From Pseudo-nitzschia pungens (taxonomy: Eukaryota > Bacillariophyta > Bacillariophyceae > Bacillariales > Bacillariaceae): a stretch of DNA of 64,000 nt. The translations under genes and the position numbers were made by a program. The first letter of the stretch is position 1. Every line of letters begins with the position of its first letter. The notes beneath the pieces are model-generated. The model ran no database searches. It saw only the letters and a list, made by a program, of their open reading frames with translations, and was not told the origin of the DNA. The stretch spans positions 2,542,001 through 2,606,000 of the forward strand of contig CM074766.1 of the NCBI GenBank assembly GCA_037355855.1, in the 5' to 3' direction. Shown here one piece after another: positions 31,625 through 45,500 of the stretch.

Positions 31625-34600
31625 ATGTCCATAATACCGGGGGGATTCGTCGTTGCATCCGATGAAGACGGTGTCAGTGTTATCCCGGCACCACCTTCTC
31701 CCCAGGAGTCTGCCGTCGTATCGACGTACAACCTGAGCACGATTCCATCGAGCGCAAGCTCTTCGGTTCCCTCCAGAGACACCGTCTCCGCAGCGATCGC
31801 TCTGGTTCGAGCGAAACAAATTGCGAAAACAGCAATCCAACGAGCCGAGGACCATATTCTGCAACCACGTTCGTCCTCGTCCGAGTACACGGCAGCGAGC
31901 GAGTCCTCATCGAAGAATAAGGTAGCGATCACCGAGATGTCTTTCACCGGTGAAAACACGGCACCCCTCCCACCTCCTCCAAGTGGAGAAAAGCGGGGAC
32001 TGAATTTGAATTTGCAAGCACCTTCAAGGAGCTCTTCCATAATTACCGAAATCAATCCGCCAAATCGGAGTGACGCAATGCCTGCGGAAATTCGTGATTC
32101 TCCCCAGTTGTCATCCGATGCGATTCCCGCCGTGCCCCGTACGTCGGCCAGAGGTTCCTTTGATGATATCGAGGAGTTTGACGAAACAGTTGATGCGAAG
32201 ACGATCGACGACGTGAATGCATTTCTCAATCGGTTGGGAGTCGGAGCACTGCGCGCGGATTCAGCCGATTCGATAAAGGCGGTAGATTCCATTGAGAAAC
32301 TCCGAATGTTAGGTTCCAGTTACTCGAGCGGCGATTCTGACGACGATGATGAAGATCAATCAGCGTTTGGAGAATTGCAACCACAAACGTTAGCATGAAA
32401 TTTCGAAATTCATTGATAGTGTTAGACAAAAGGAGGAAGAGCGCAGAAGACTTCAAGAAGAGGGAACCGAGCAAAGGCTCGAAGTACCAGAAGTAGAAGA
32501 ACCGTCTGCGCAATCGGAAGATGTATTTGATGGTTTGATTGTGGATGCCGAAGCTGAGTTTTCTCGCAAGTCACGACCCACGCCAATTTATGAATTGTTG
32601 GAAGATAAACAAGCTTGCAAAGATCCACCTCCGACAATGGATCTCGAAGATACTGACGATAATCATAAAGTCGACCCGCCTGCACCTCCACGCCAGGTGG
32701 AACCCACCGAACAGGTTCAAAAAGACGAGAAAGAAGTAGTAAATCCATTTTTGGACCTCTCGTACCAAGAAGAAGAAGAGGTCGAACCGAGCGACCCATC
32801 TCCTACGGCTGTTCCTATAGATCATTATGATGATGATGATGAAGAGAGGATCAATAGCGATTCTGACGAGCCTTACAAAGAGCAGTATGTTGATAAATCT
32901 TTTACGGGAAGTATGCTCAAGACTCTGAGTACTGTCGAAGAGGTGGCGTCGACAGAAGCCGAAGAGGACATGAGCGCCAACGACAATCAAAGCCCGAAGA
33001 GCAAGGATACCGAGTTGTCGGTGGAAAAAGAGGAAGAAAACGCACAGGAAATTATTACGCCACAGGTTGCCTCTTTCGAAGAACAAGAGTCTGTGTATGG
33101 TACCGATGGAAGAAAGGAACCAAAAGGAAGTTACAAGAAAGCAGAAGTCGAAGTTGAAAAGATACCCTTGACCGACGTGGGTGTTGTTGAACAGAATATG
33201 AACAGCGACATGTCTGTGATGAGTGCTGACTCGCACCATGTTGGAATTGATACTCAAGACGAGAAAAAGACAGCTGAATCCAGTGACATATGTGATACCA
33301 CAAGCAGCATCAGAAGCCGGGGATTAAGCGAGGCTGATTCGGTTCCATGGGCGCTACGGGATGTAGCAAGCGAGGAAACTATGCGAGCGACGGGACGTAG
33401 GCGCCCAAGATTCGTAGTATCGGGTCCCAGGCCGTCGAGCAAATCAAGAAATAATGTTGCCAGCCTTTTTGACGACACGTCAATTCAAGCAAGCGAGGCT
33501 GCCAGCGAACTCAAGAACGACACATCGTATGGCTCTGAAAACAAAAGTGGTGAGAGTGATGAGAAGAGTGGGGACAACAAAGAGGAGAACGACGAGGAGA
33601 ACGAAATACTGAGCCCAGATTCCGCCGAAGCCGACAGGTGCATTGTTGACAATATTTTATACAACGATTACGAACCGGAGGAGGACTATGCACTTTTGCG
33701 TGGAGCAAGCGAAGGAACCATTAGCAATGATGAAAACGACGAGGCAAAGGACATCGAAGCGAAGAAGCGAGATGAAGAAGAGCCACGCAATTCAACAGTA
33801 GTGCTTATGGAAAATGAAATTATCGGGGCAGAAAACATTGAAGTTGTTGAAGGATATGGTGTTTGCGGTGACTTGTACGATGAGTACCAACCAGAAGACG
33901 ACTATGCACTTTTGCGTGGAGCAAGCGAAGGAACCATCAGTAATGATGAAAACGACGAGGCAAAGGGCATCAATATCAACGTGGGAGATGAGGCAGAGCC
34001 ATGCAATCCAACTGTCGCTGATACTGAAAATGACATCGAAATCAAAATAGGAGATGAGGCAGAGCCGTGCAATTCAACAGTCGCGGATCCTGAAAACGAC
34101 ATCGAAATCAATGTGGGAGATGAGGCAGAGCCGTGCAATTCAACTGTGGCAGATATTGAAAATGACATCGAAATCAACGTGGAAGATGAGGCAGAGCCGT
34201 GCAATTCAACTGTCGCTGATACTAAAAATGACATCGAAATCAATGCGGGAGATGAGGCAGAGCCATGCAATTCAACAGTAGCGGATCCTGAAAACGACAC
34301 CAAAATCAACGTGGGAGATGAGGCAGAGCCATGCAATTCAACAGTAGCGGATCCTGAAAACGACACCAAAATCAACGTGGGAGATGAGGCAGAGCCATGC
34401 AATCCACTGTTGGCTGATACCGAAAATGAAGTTGTCGAGGGAAAAGAAAGCGTTGAAGTTGTTGAAGGAAATGCTGTTTGTGGTGAAGAAAAGATGGAGG
34501 GCGCTGTTCCCCATGAATATGACCTGACCGAAAATGACGAAGTGCTGGGCCATGCTTCCTCCGAGGCAGTAGAAAAAGAAAATATAGAATCCGTCGAACA

Positions 34601-37600
34601 AAATGAAAAAGAGTCGATGGGCAATGTCAAAATTGTAGATGACGACAACATCGAATCTACTGAAGAAATTTCCCCTTATAATAGAGAGGGTGAGGAACCT
34701 GCGCAAGAACCATCAAAGGATGGGGATCGAGACAGAGCTCTTCCTAGAGACCCATCTGGAGAGATGACTGGATTTGAGGTTGGTGAAGGGATACTGTCCC
34801 CAACGAAAATCAGCCGACTTGTAACGTCCATTGGTGGTAGTTCCAGTGAAGATAAAAACACAGAACGCCAGCAATTCATTGATCTTATTGTTCCACTGGT
34901 TAATGGGCATGTGCCAACTTTGGTAGAAATGGCTCAGATAAGACAAACTGCTCAACGTGCAAACATATCTCTACATGTGGTGGATCAGTTCCTTGACGTT
35001 TTCGTTGGTGGGGTGGAAGGTGATCTGCAGGCCTCCAACAGCGCGGATGAACCCGGAATTGAGAGTTTGGGTGTATCATTTGATTACAAGGATGAGGATG
35101 ATGCAGATATTGAGGCATTCATGATTCGTATTCAAGAACAACACAAAATTGCTACGATGAAAAAGATCTCCAGCCTGGCAGCAGAGATTGAAGAACAACA
35201 AAAGGAACCTACCCAAGTACCATCAAAAGATGTGGGTCGAGGCGACGGCATCTCTAGAGACCCATCTGGAGAAATGACTGGAATTGAGGTTGGTGAAGGG
35301 ATTTTATCTCCCACCAAGATTAGCCGACTAGTCACGTCCTTAGATAGTTCCCACGCAGACAAAACAGGAGAACGCAAGCAACTCAGAGATCTCATTGTTC
35401 CGCTTATCAATGGGCATAAGCCAACTTTGGTAGAGATGGCTCAGATAAGACAAACTGCTCAAAGCGGAAACATATCCCTACAAGTTGTGGATGATTTCCT
35501 TGACGTTTTCTTTGATAGGGGAATGGAAGGTGATCTTCAGACCTCAACAAGCTCAGATGAATTGGGAATGAAGAGTTTGGCTACATCATTTGATTACAAG
35601 GATGAGGATGATGCAGATATTGAGGCATTCATGATTCGTATTCAAGAACAACACAAAATTGCTACGATGAAAAAGATCTCCACTTTGGCAGGACAAATTG
35701 AAGAACAACACGCGATTTCGAAGGAGAACGTTGAACCTGGCGAAGAAGAACCTGATCTGGACCGATCTGAGCAAATGGATGGATTTGAAGTTGGTGAAGG
35801 GTTTTTATCTCCCACCAAGATCAACAGAATTATCACTGCAGTGAACACTGAGGAAGACAGAAGAGGAGAACGCAAGCAACTCATGGATCTCATTGTTCCG
35901 CTTATCAATGGTCACAAACCAACACTGGTTGAAATGGCTCGGATTCGCCAAACTGCAGAGAGAGCAAATGTATCTCTCCAAATGGTTGATCAATTCCTTG
36001 ACGAGTTCTCTGATAATGGATCACAAATTGATTTGAAGGCGTCAGCCTCAAACGAACTGGCTGCGAAGAGTTTCGGTTCATCGTTCGAATGTAAAAACGA
36101 GGATGATGAAGATATTGAGGCTTTCATGATTCGTATTCAAGAACAGCGCGAGATTGCAGCAAGGAACATCCAGAGTACTACAGAATACGAGAACCAAAAA
36201 GTTGTGCGAGAGCCATCAGAAGAATTGGATGGAGACCAAACAATAGCTCGAGACCCATCCGAAGAAATAGGTGGATTCGAAGTCGGTGAAGGCTTCTTAT
36301 CTCCGACTAAGATTAGCCGACTTGTCACTGCCATAAGCAATGATCAGTTAGAAGAAGAACGCCGACAATTCATGGATTTAATTATTCCCCTTATCAATGG
36401 ACATGAACCAACACTGGTTGAAATAGCTCAAATAAGACAAACAGCTCAAAAAGCAAATATATCGCTACAAGTGGTCGATCAATTCCTTGATGGATTCTCT
36501 GATAGGTCGCACATTGATCTGAAGGCTTCAAGCTCAGATGAATTGGTTATGAAAAGTTGGGGCTCATCATTTGAATATAAAAATGAGGATAACGAAGATG
36601 TGGAGGCCTTCATGACACGTGTTGAAGAACAACGCAGAATTGCTGCAAGGAAAGCAATCTCAGCTTTGGCATCTGATGTTGAAGCTGGTTTTAATAAAGC
36701 TGAAGAAGAAGAGGCCGAAGTGGCGCCAGAAGAAGTGGAACAAAACAATTCGTTCCTTCGCCAATTCGAAGAATTGAGTTTTGACGAGGAGGAAACTGAC
36801 GAAACGTTGAAAGAAAACATCCTTTCGGAATCACAAAACCTCGACGATGGCGATGACGTCGCTGACACAATGTCGGCACAAGCATTGATGAATTATTTCT
36901 CCACAATTGATTTGCGTGAATTCGAAGGAGAAAAGGAAGAAAAGCTTGTGAAGGACTTCAAGCGATTGATGCTACCGATAATGAACGGGAAAAAGCCTAC
37001 GATCATCGAAGAAGCTCAGGCACGACAGGCAGCATTAAAAGCGAATGTACCTCTCAATTATGTTGACGAATTTATTGAATACGTGAAGGACGAAAAGCCT
37101 GAGGTAGTACTACCTCAATTATCTTTAGAAGATGAGAAAGATTTCCTTGCGAAGGGCTGGGAAGATATTGAAGACATCAATGAAGATGCAGCTATCGCGG
37201 CGTTCCTTTCTTCTAAATTTGTTGCAAAGGAGAGCGAGTCTATAACTTTGCATAACGAATCACACGACTCTGAAGTTGATGAACAAAAGAAGTCGATGTC
37301 TACAGGGAGCCGTGACTACAACCCAGAGGATGATTCTGCGGTGTCTACGATCGAACCCGATTTTACGAAATCAAAAACCGAGGAGTCGATGATGGAACCC
37401 GATTTCATGACAACAAAAACCGAAGAGTCGATGATCGAACCCGATTTCACGAAATCAAAAACCGAAGAGTCGATGATCGAACCCGATTTCACGAAATCAA
37501 AAACCGAGGAGTCGATGGTCGAACCCGATTTCACGAAAACGAAAACCGAAGAGGGTTCTGATTGCGAGGTAGTAGGATGCGCACCGTCAATTAACGATGA

Positions 37601-38666
37601 CACTCGAGATGCAACTCGAGAATCAGAAGAATCTGATGAAGTAAAAGAACAACATACCAGTGATGATGAACTCTCTCCAAGTGTTCCAAAGATTGTTGGA
37701 GCAATCACGAACGTAGAGGTCGGAGTTGACCCTATTGGCAGTGAAATGTTGAAAGCCTGTAGAAAGATTCAAGGATTTGATGAAGGGCTTTGGCAACGAA
37801 GAGCAGCGATGGCAACGTACGGTTGGGAATGGAAGGAGAAAACCTGGCTTTCCCAAACAAAATCCCCGAAAGCTTCTAATCTAGGAGGAGTTGGCGTCAA
37901 TGGTGTCTTTGCTGGGAGAGACAAGTCAAACTTTATGTTCAACAAGAATTCCTTTCCCTTGACAAGAAAGACTTGTAAACTCTCTTATAGCCGTAGGGTG
38001 AAGCCTCATCACACAGGATACCTCGACGTGGATATGTATTCGTTGCAAGAATGTGCAGTCGGGGACGAAAAATTGAGGATGGATGAAACTCCATGGGAAC
38101 TACGCAACGTGAGGCAACGATTTCTTCACGAACGAAGTTTGTCTTTTTCGAGGAACTGGTTCGGTGAATTGGTGAAGACAGGTGGGAACGACAAAATTAA
38201 AGCTCCTATTTGCAAGCCGAAATCAATGGAAATGCCCATGCGAAACGTCCCCGACCCAGGAGATTGGACTCCTGAATGGTATACGTCTTGGGAAGGTAAG
38301 AGGCATCTCTTGCCGAGACCTTCAACGGAAACATCATCTTATACTCGTGTTACCAACGGTGAATCATACGGAGAATCATATGGAGAATCATACAGCGCGA
38401 GTAAAGATGATTACACGATAGAAGATGATGATTCTACAAGAGATGATTACGATAAAGATTCGTTGCGTTCCTACTCATCTGGTAGTACCTTTTCAGACGA
38501 CTACGAAGATGACGAATGGGAAGACGCACCAGAATGTGGCACGCTTGTTAATACTAAGTTGAAGATAGGAGAACACGTGTCCAGAGTACATCCGGACTAT
38601 ACAAGTTCGTTGAGAAAAAGCCGGTGGCGCAAGAAATATTTCCCGATCGGGACATTCCCTTATTAA
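31625..38666 (+). CDS. Giant acidic, repeat-rich protein 1 with NG-x2-PT modules; one apparent +1 break
   Basis: The gene codes about 2,340 residues and is mostly disordered and acidic. The start at 31625 (ACCATGTCC context) is my choice. The first frame ends at TGA 32396-32398 and the +1 frame is open directly after it (EISKFIDSVRQKEEERRRLQ) to 38666. In order: a Ser/Thr/Pro-rich N-terminus with VNAFLNRLGVGAL; an acidic region; about seven 22-residue repeats (GDEAEPCNSTVADPEND, nt 33975-34425); four long modules of 155-170 residues, each with GFEVGEG[IF]LSPTKISR, then NGHxPTLVEMAxIRxTA and VDQFLD (34740-36690); a fifth divergent module (NGKKPTIIEEAQARQAA, 36950-37080); five copies of EPDFTKSKTEES (37350-37560); and a folded-looking C-terminus with TYGWEWKEKTWL and Arg/Tyr-rich segments. 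No known domain is recognised. It shares its module with the two other giant genes here. Confidence 0.75.
33975..34425 (+). repeat. 22-residue (66-nt) tandem coding repeats
   Basis: About seven units contain GDEAEPCNSTVADxEND. The copies differ by few substitutions and keep the reading frame. The single Cys and the NST glycosylation-like sequon are retained in most copies. Confidence 0.85.
34740..37080 (+). repeat. Five tandem modules with conserved NG-x2-PT core
   Basis: There are four well-conserved units and one divergent unit. Each has a VGEG-x-LSPTKI-x-R entry, a predicted helix (DLI[VI]PL[IV]NG), the PTL[VI]E-x-A-x-IR-x-TA helix and the VD-x-FLD helix, followed by an acidic linker with AFMIRIQEQ. 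Adjacent units 1 and 2 also share long nearly identical nucleotide stretches, which indicates recent duplication. Confidence 0.85.
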
Positions 38667-39507
38667 TAATTTGTACCAAGTTTTATATGTTATAAATAGG
38701 ATAAATTAAGATAACTCATTAACTCTTGGCTTATGACTCCTCCTCTGTTCAATTTGCCACAAATAGTGTGGCTTCGTCAACGTTAGCCCATTCAACTTGA
38801 TCTAGAGATTCATTTATCCTCACATAGCCCCAAAAAAAGGTGAGCTTGAATCAAAAGTAATACATCATTCTTTTGCTGATTGCTCAATTCCATCGTAAAG
38901 TGACTAAGGTTACGCGTAATCGTATCCTACTCCGTTCGAATGAGGAATACAACAATGCTCCATTCTTCTACGGTATTGCATGAGAGAGGATCATCTCTCA
39001 ATCTTTTCGGCATCCAACCGACGGGAAAAAATGGGGATTTTATAATTTTGTATCACGCCACGCTCGTTCATTCGATATGGCCGTTTGGTAGCAGTTTCAA
39101 ATCATCCGCGCCGGCCGAGAATCAATTCTGTCATTAATTTTTCAACCGTACATACTACGGAACGTTAGAAGCGAGACGTGTCTTGCAGAAGTTACTGTTC
39201 TTGCTTACTACCTTCCCCGTAAGGTAGGTACAGGTACAGGTACAGGTACAGGTACGAATATAGCTCGATTCATCATACCTTTACGTATCAAGAGACGAAG
39301 CGATTGAAATTAAGTCTAGCAGTCTGGAGAGCGAACCAAACGATTGGGAATATATGAATCATCCTATTAGAACGGGATTTGTCGGACTTTTAGATCACTT
39401 GTCCAGTGAGCAACAGCCAAGACACCAGTAACAATCCCAAACGATCTTCATCGAAAAGTTTGAATGAAATCAGCTTGATGCAGCATTGAATAAGAAAAAA
39501 GGCAACA
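38667..39507. other. Intergenic region with (ACAGGT)n
   Basis: A short GGTACA/ACAGGT hexamer run lies at about 39224-39256, next to TACGGAACG and CCGTAAGGTA words. No gene is supported. Confidence 0.5.
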
Positions 39508-42500
39508 ATGATCGACGATGATTGTTCACTTGATTCAGGAAACGCTTCTTTTGATACATCAGCTGCCCTTAGGCCGGGGTCTTTACAGAACTCATTGCAC
39601 GAACTGAAATGCCCCGGGGATGGAGAAATATCGTTTAGCGAAAGCATCAGCAAGAATCAATCGATCGGTTCCACACATGAAACATTTTCACTAGAAGCGA
39701 CAAGGCAGAAAGAGCTCAAACAACAGGCCGTCATCAATGCGCTGAACCAATTTATCGTGCAAGCGGGGAATATTTATAGGGGGAACAAGTTATCTGCTGT
39801 TGACGCAGACAGGCTTCGGAAAGCAGCTACTCACGCTGGACTTTCAGTGAAGGTTGTTGACGCATTGATTAAACAAACAGCAGATCAAAACGCGATGATG
39901 GAATATTGTGCGACTTCTGACGATGTGTTTACGAGGAAGATAAAAGAGTATCCGCAACTTTCGCAAGTCTTACTTCAAAAAGGCCCAGAACGTGGAATTG
40001 ATGGATTGAATGTGTCGAATTCGGTCTGGAGAATTTTCTTGCACAAGATAATTAAGCAGTTTCTCAGAGAACAAAACATGCAATTAGGAGATATCATCGA
40101 GAAGTCTTTGGAGACAAGGCAACTTTACGAGGATGCCTTGCGAGGTGACCCTAAAGAAAAGTTTAAGTTCGATACGTCAAGTCCTCGGGACTACAGCGAA
40201 GAAAGAAAACATGTGTTCATATCGGAGGCGGACGCAAAGCTAGCACGATTGGAAGCATCCGAAGCTATGATTAAATTTCAACAATCTCGAAACGCCTCTA
40301 TATACGATTTGGCGAGTGGAACTTCAATACAACATCCCCAGGAATTTCAAACACCAATAAAGCAAACAGAGGTCTACTCGCCCGATTCCAGAGACGACGA
40401 TTTGAGCATGGTGCCATGCGCAACAGAGCGAGAATATTCATTGAATCGAAGGAGATATCGTGGTGCGTTTCGGAAGAACAACTCGAACGAGGATTACGAT
40501 CAAAGCGTAGCCCCTCGATTAGCCGATTGCGAAGGTTCGTCGATTCAAAGGATAGAAGTGAATCATGAGGAAAACGTAGTAAGCACAACTCTGTCCTCGA
40601 AATCGGTACAAGGAGATTTTCCGGTCCATGAGATAGAAACAACTGACCAGGAATACAATGAATTAAGAACAACTCCATCCCCAACGGGATGTCATCCAAA
40701 AAATGACAGCGTAGTTTCAAACATCAATTTGATCGAATTAGGAGGACCCCAGCTGTCACCGACGGGAGAAGAATTCTCACCGGACGAAAATAATTCATGT
40801 ACGGCGTCTGAACCATCAAAACACGAAGCCCCGGCATCACCGAGAACGATGAGAGAGATCAACTCCCCAACTAGAACACCAGGACGAACGAAAGTTTCCA
40901 ATACTGTAAGAGAAAGAATGGTAATGTTCGAAAACAGTCCCAAACCCTCACAACCAAAATCGAATTCATCAATACAGAATACGTTACCGTTTGGCAATGT
41001 ATTGCAAACGCGAGCTTTTTTTGAAAAACAGGATGAGCAAGTACCATTGACTCCAGAGCCAAATCGCAAAAGGCAGAACACAAATATGGAGGTCGTTCTT
41101 GCCACGTGGACGCAAAACGCCCATGAAAATCCGCTGCTTTTGGAAAGCGATAATCGAAACAACCAAATTCCAGCAAGTACTATAGTAGGCCAAAATGAAT
41201 GATACAAATATACAGAATGTTCATGAAAATGAAAATTTGCGAAACCTAGAAAATGACACCAAGGTCAAGATACAGACAGCAAATATACAGGGTGTTCGCG
41301 CCACATGGACGCAAAAAGAGCAGGAAAATCTGCTGTCTTCAGAGAACGATCATCAAAACAAATATACCCCAGGAAGCAGCACGAAGGTCAAAATACAGAA
41401 CGCAAGTATACAGGGTGTTCGCGCCACATGGACGCAAAAAGAGCAAGAAAATCTTCTGTCTTCATGAAAACGATCATCAAAACAAACATACCCCAGGAAG
41501 CAGCACGAAGGTCAAGATACAGAACACAAGTATACAGGGTGTTCGCGCCACATGGACGCAAAAAGAGCAAGAAAATCTTCTGTCTTCATGAAAACGATCA
41601 TCAAAACAAACATACCCCAGGAAGTAAGATCAAGGGACAAGATACAGAACCCAAACATACAGGATGTTCGCTCTACATGGACGCAAAAAGAGCAAGACAA
41701 TCTCCTATCTTTGGAACGTGACAGTGAAAACAACCAAACCCCAGGAAGTAAGATCAAGGGCAAGATACAGAACCCAAACATACAGGATGTTCGCTCTACA
41801 TGGACGCAAAAAGAGCAAGACAATCTCCTATCTTTGGAACAGTGACAATGAAAACAAACAAAACCCAGGTAGTAAGATTCAGTGCAAGATACGGAACCCA
41901 AACATACAGGATGTTCGCTCCACATGGACGCAAAAAGAGCAAGACAATCTCCTATTTTTGGAACATGACAATGAAAACAAACAAAAATCAGCAAGTGGTA
42001 TTGAAGATATTATAATGCAAAAACAATCAAGGGAATGCCCAACCGAGATGGGGGACCAAGAATGTATCGACGGAGCAGCTTTGAAAACCGATAGCAAAAT
42101 AAAGAAAATCCAGAATGATGACTCGGTGCTTGGAGACAAAACTTCTTCCTTTCAGAACATAAGCATAGGACACAAAACTGCTACATTCAATAATGTTAGT
42201 ATAGATGGGACAAAAAGATCGACATTATGCGATACATATGAAAACGAAGTCAACAAGGAAGAAAACTCTCCAAACGAAACGACGAAAATGACTTTTGCCG
42301 AGGTTGACGTGCATCATGAAGTTGAGAGCAATGATCAATTGCAGAACTTTGAGAAGCAACGGTCGCACCGTGAGCCTCTGCCAGAATCTACACACTCTGC
42401 ACCAAGTCTGACCACGAAATTATGGTCGATAGACAGCGTTCGGAAATCAGAACAACGAACCAATTTCTTCTGTGAATAACAAACTGGATTCTGATCTTTC

Positions 42501-45500
42501 TTACCAGCTACAGGGCATGGGACGCAGTGACCATGTAGAGGATTGCTTCATCGAGGCAGACGTAAAGTTTTACGATGATCTCGCCTTCATTAGAAGCAAA
42601 TCTGAAGACAGCAGCGCGGTGCAGCATGATGGAATGCATAGTAATCAGAAAGAAAAACGAAGCAGGCTAGATGCCCAGTCACAAATACATCATGAAACGC
42701 TGCCCGAGGAACAAAAGAATTCATGTTCAATCAATTTCAGTGGAAAGCCCATGGGTCAAAACCACCAAAGGTATTTTCCACACAATAGTTCTGTTCATGA
42801 AAGTATTGAGGTAGTCAAACTATCACCTTCAGGCAGCGACTCCAATACACGCTACAATAAAGATAGCAGCCTGGTACTACATGGCAAGGCGTACAGTGAT
42901 CAGATGGCAACACCTCTCAATGGACTGCCCAACGAAGATAAAACTTCATCTTCAGTCAACCATGAAAGGTACTCTCCAAATCATAGTCCTGTTCACGAAA
43001 GTATTGAGGTAGTCAAACTATCACCTTCAGGCAGCGACTCCAATACACGCTACAATAAAGATAGCAGCCTGGTACTACATGGCAAGGCGTACAGTGATCA
43101 GATGGCAACACCTCTCAATGGACTGCCCAACGAAGATAAAACTTCATCTTCAGTCAACCATGAAAGGTACTCTCTAAATCATAGTCCTGTTCACGAAAGT
43201 ATTGAGGTAGTCAAACTATCGCCTTCGGGCAGCGACTTCTTCAATAGAGGCAACAATAGTAACAGCAGCCTGGTACTACATGGGAAGGTGTACTGTGATC
43301 AGAAGGAGATACGAATTAGACTAAGTGATCAGAGCCATAAATCTCTCAATGGAATGCCCAACGACGAAAAAATTCCATCATCAGCCAATTTCAGTGGAAA
43401 GTCCATGGGTCAAAATCATCAACGATATTCTCCACATAACAGTTCTGTTCATGAAAGTATTGAGATAGTCAAACTATCGCCTTCGGGCAGTAACTTCTTC
43501 AATAGAGACAAGAATAACAGCAGCAGCCTGGTACTGCATCGGAAGACGCACAATGATCAGATGATGATACGAATAAGACTAAGTGATCAGAGCCATAAAT
43601 CTCTCAATGGAATGCCCAACGACGAAAAAATTCTATCTTCAGTCAATCTCAGCGGAAAGCCCATGGGTCAAGACCACGAAAAGTTTTCTCCATTGAATAT
43701 CATTGTTGCTGAAAGCGATGAGGATAGTAAAAGTATCGCCGTTTGGTGGTAATATCACCGTCAAATCATCACCTTTTCGGGCTAGTTTCTCCGAGACGGG
43801 TAGAAATGACTTTGCTGAGGATCAAACGGCTGAGGTAGATGAAGAATCTCATGATGAGCTGTGCAACATTAGTAGCAAATCTGATGACAGTAGTAGGGCA
43901 GTGTCTGAAAGGATACATATTAATCAGACACAGAATCCAAGAAACGTTGGGATTCAGTCAAAGTCATGTCTACATGGAAATTCAAACAAGGGAACGGAAA
44001 CAAAGGAAATATGGAACGAACGTATGGAAAAGCCCAACGACCGAAAGTACCTACATTTATCTTCAGTCAATCTCAGTGGCAAGCCCGTTGGTCAAAATCA
44101 CCTAAGTTCTTCTTCACTAAATGAAATCATTGCTGAAAGCAATGAGGTGATCAAACTGTCACCATTTGGTGGAAACATAAGTGTGAAACTATCACCTTTC
44201 GGGACCAACCACTTTAAGAAAGGCAACTATGACTTTGTTGAGGATCATTCTTCTGAGGTAGACGAAGACTCATGTGGTGATCTCGACTACATCATGAGCA
44301 AATCTGAAGAAAGTGGCACAGTACTGCATGATATAGTGTACAACTTGGTCCCACAAACATCTCACAATATAGTATCTAAGGAACAAATGGAAATGTCCGA
44401 CGATCAAAGGCACAAGCATTCATCTTCACCAGGTTTCGGTGAGGATATCATTCATCACAACGACCGAAGGCTTTCTCCGCACAATACCACTACTATTGAT
44501 GGAAGTAAGGAGGTTCTCGAACTATCACCTTTAGGCAACAGCTTGGTGAACAAAGGCAAATGTGACGGCATAAAGGATCAGAGTGACAAGGCAGCTGACG
44601 AATCAAACGATGACTTTGTCTACACCAATAATACGTCTCATAATAGCAGCATGGCACTACATTATGATACGATATACAGTGGCCAAACAGAGAAACCAAG
44701 CAACTTTACATGCTCAGTCACTAGCAACTCATACACAACTGCCTAAGCAACAAAAGCACTTAACTTCATTCAATTGCAGTGGTGATTCCTTGCGCCAAAA
44801 CTTTTCTCCTCACAATATCATCGTTGCTGAAAGTAACGATGTTGTCAAACTATCGCCTCTCAATACCAACGTCATGAACCAAGAGAAAAATTGTTCTGCT
44901 TGGGGTCAGAATGATGATCTTCGATACATGAATAGCAATTCTGATCATACCGTCACTCAGACAGATGTGTCAATCAACGTACATGTTCAGCCACAAAAAG
45001 ATTGCAGAGAAATGATAAAGGAACAAACCCATTTGTCTTCAGTTACTTTCAGTGGAAAGTTTCTCGTATCAAAACAAACAAAGATTTTCTCCGCACAATA
45101 AAACTTGCTCCGGGGAGCAACAAGGAGAGCAACAAGGTTGTCAAACTATCGCCTTTTGGGAACAACTTTTTCAAGAAAGGCAAACGCGACTTTAAGTATC
45201 AGAGTGACAAGGCAGCTGACAAATATGATCGTTTTGTCTACACCAATAATAAATCTGATGATAGCAATATCATAACTGCTCCTCCTTCTGAGAGTTCTGT
45301 TCAGGAAAAGGAAGCCAAAGTGATTTTCAGCACCGAATCCGAATCACTATAACAATAATTTGATGGACAAGAATAATCTTTCTATGCCCGCATCTACAAA
45401 GAAAAACAAGGACGAATGCATAGAGTTTCCGAATCAAGATGCATGGTTTGATTTTCATTCCGAACAATGATATATTCAGTGACGGATCACGACAGTTTCA

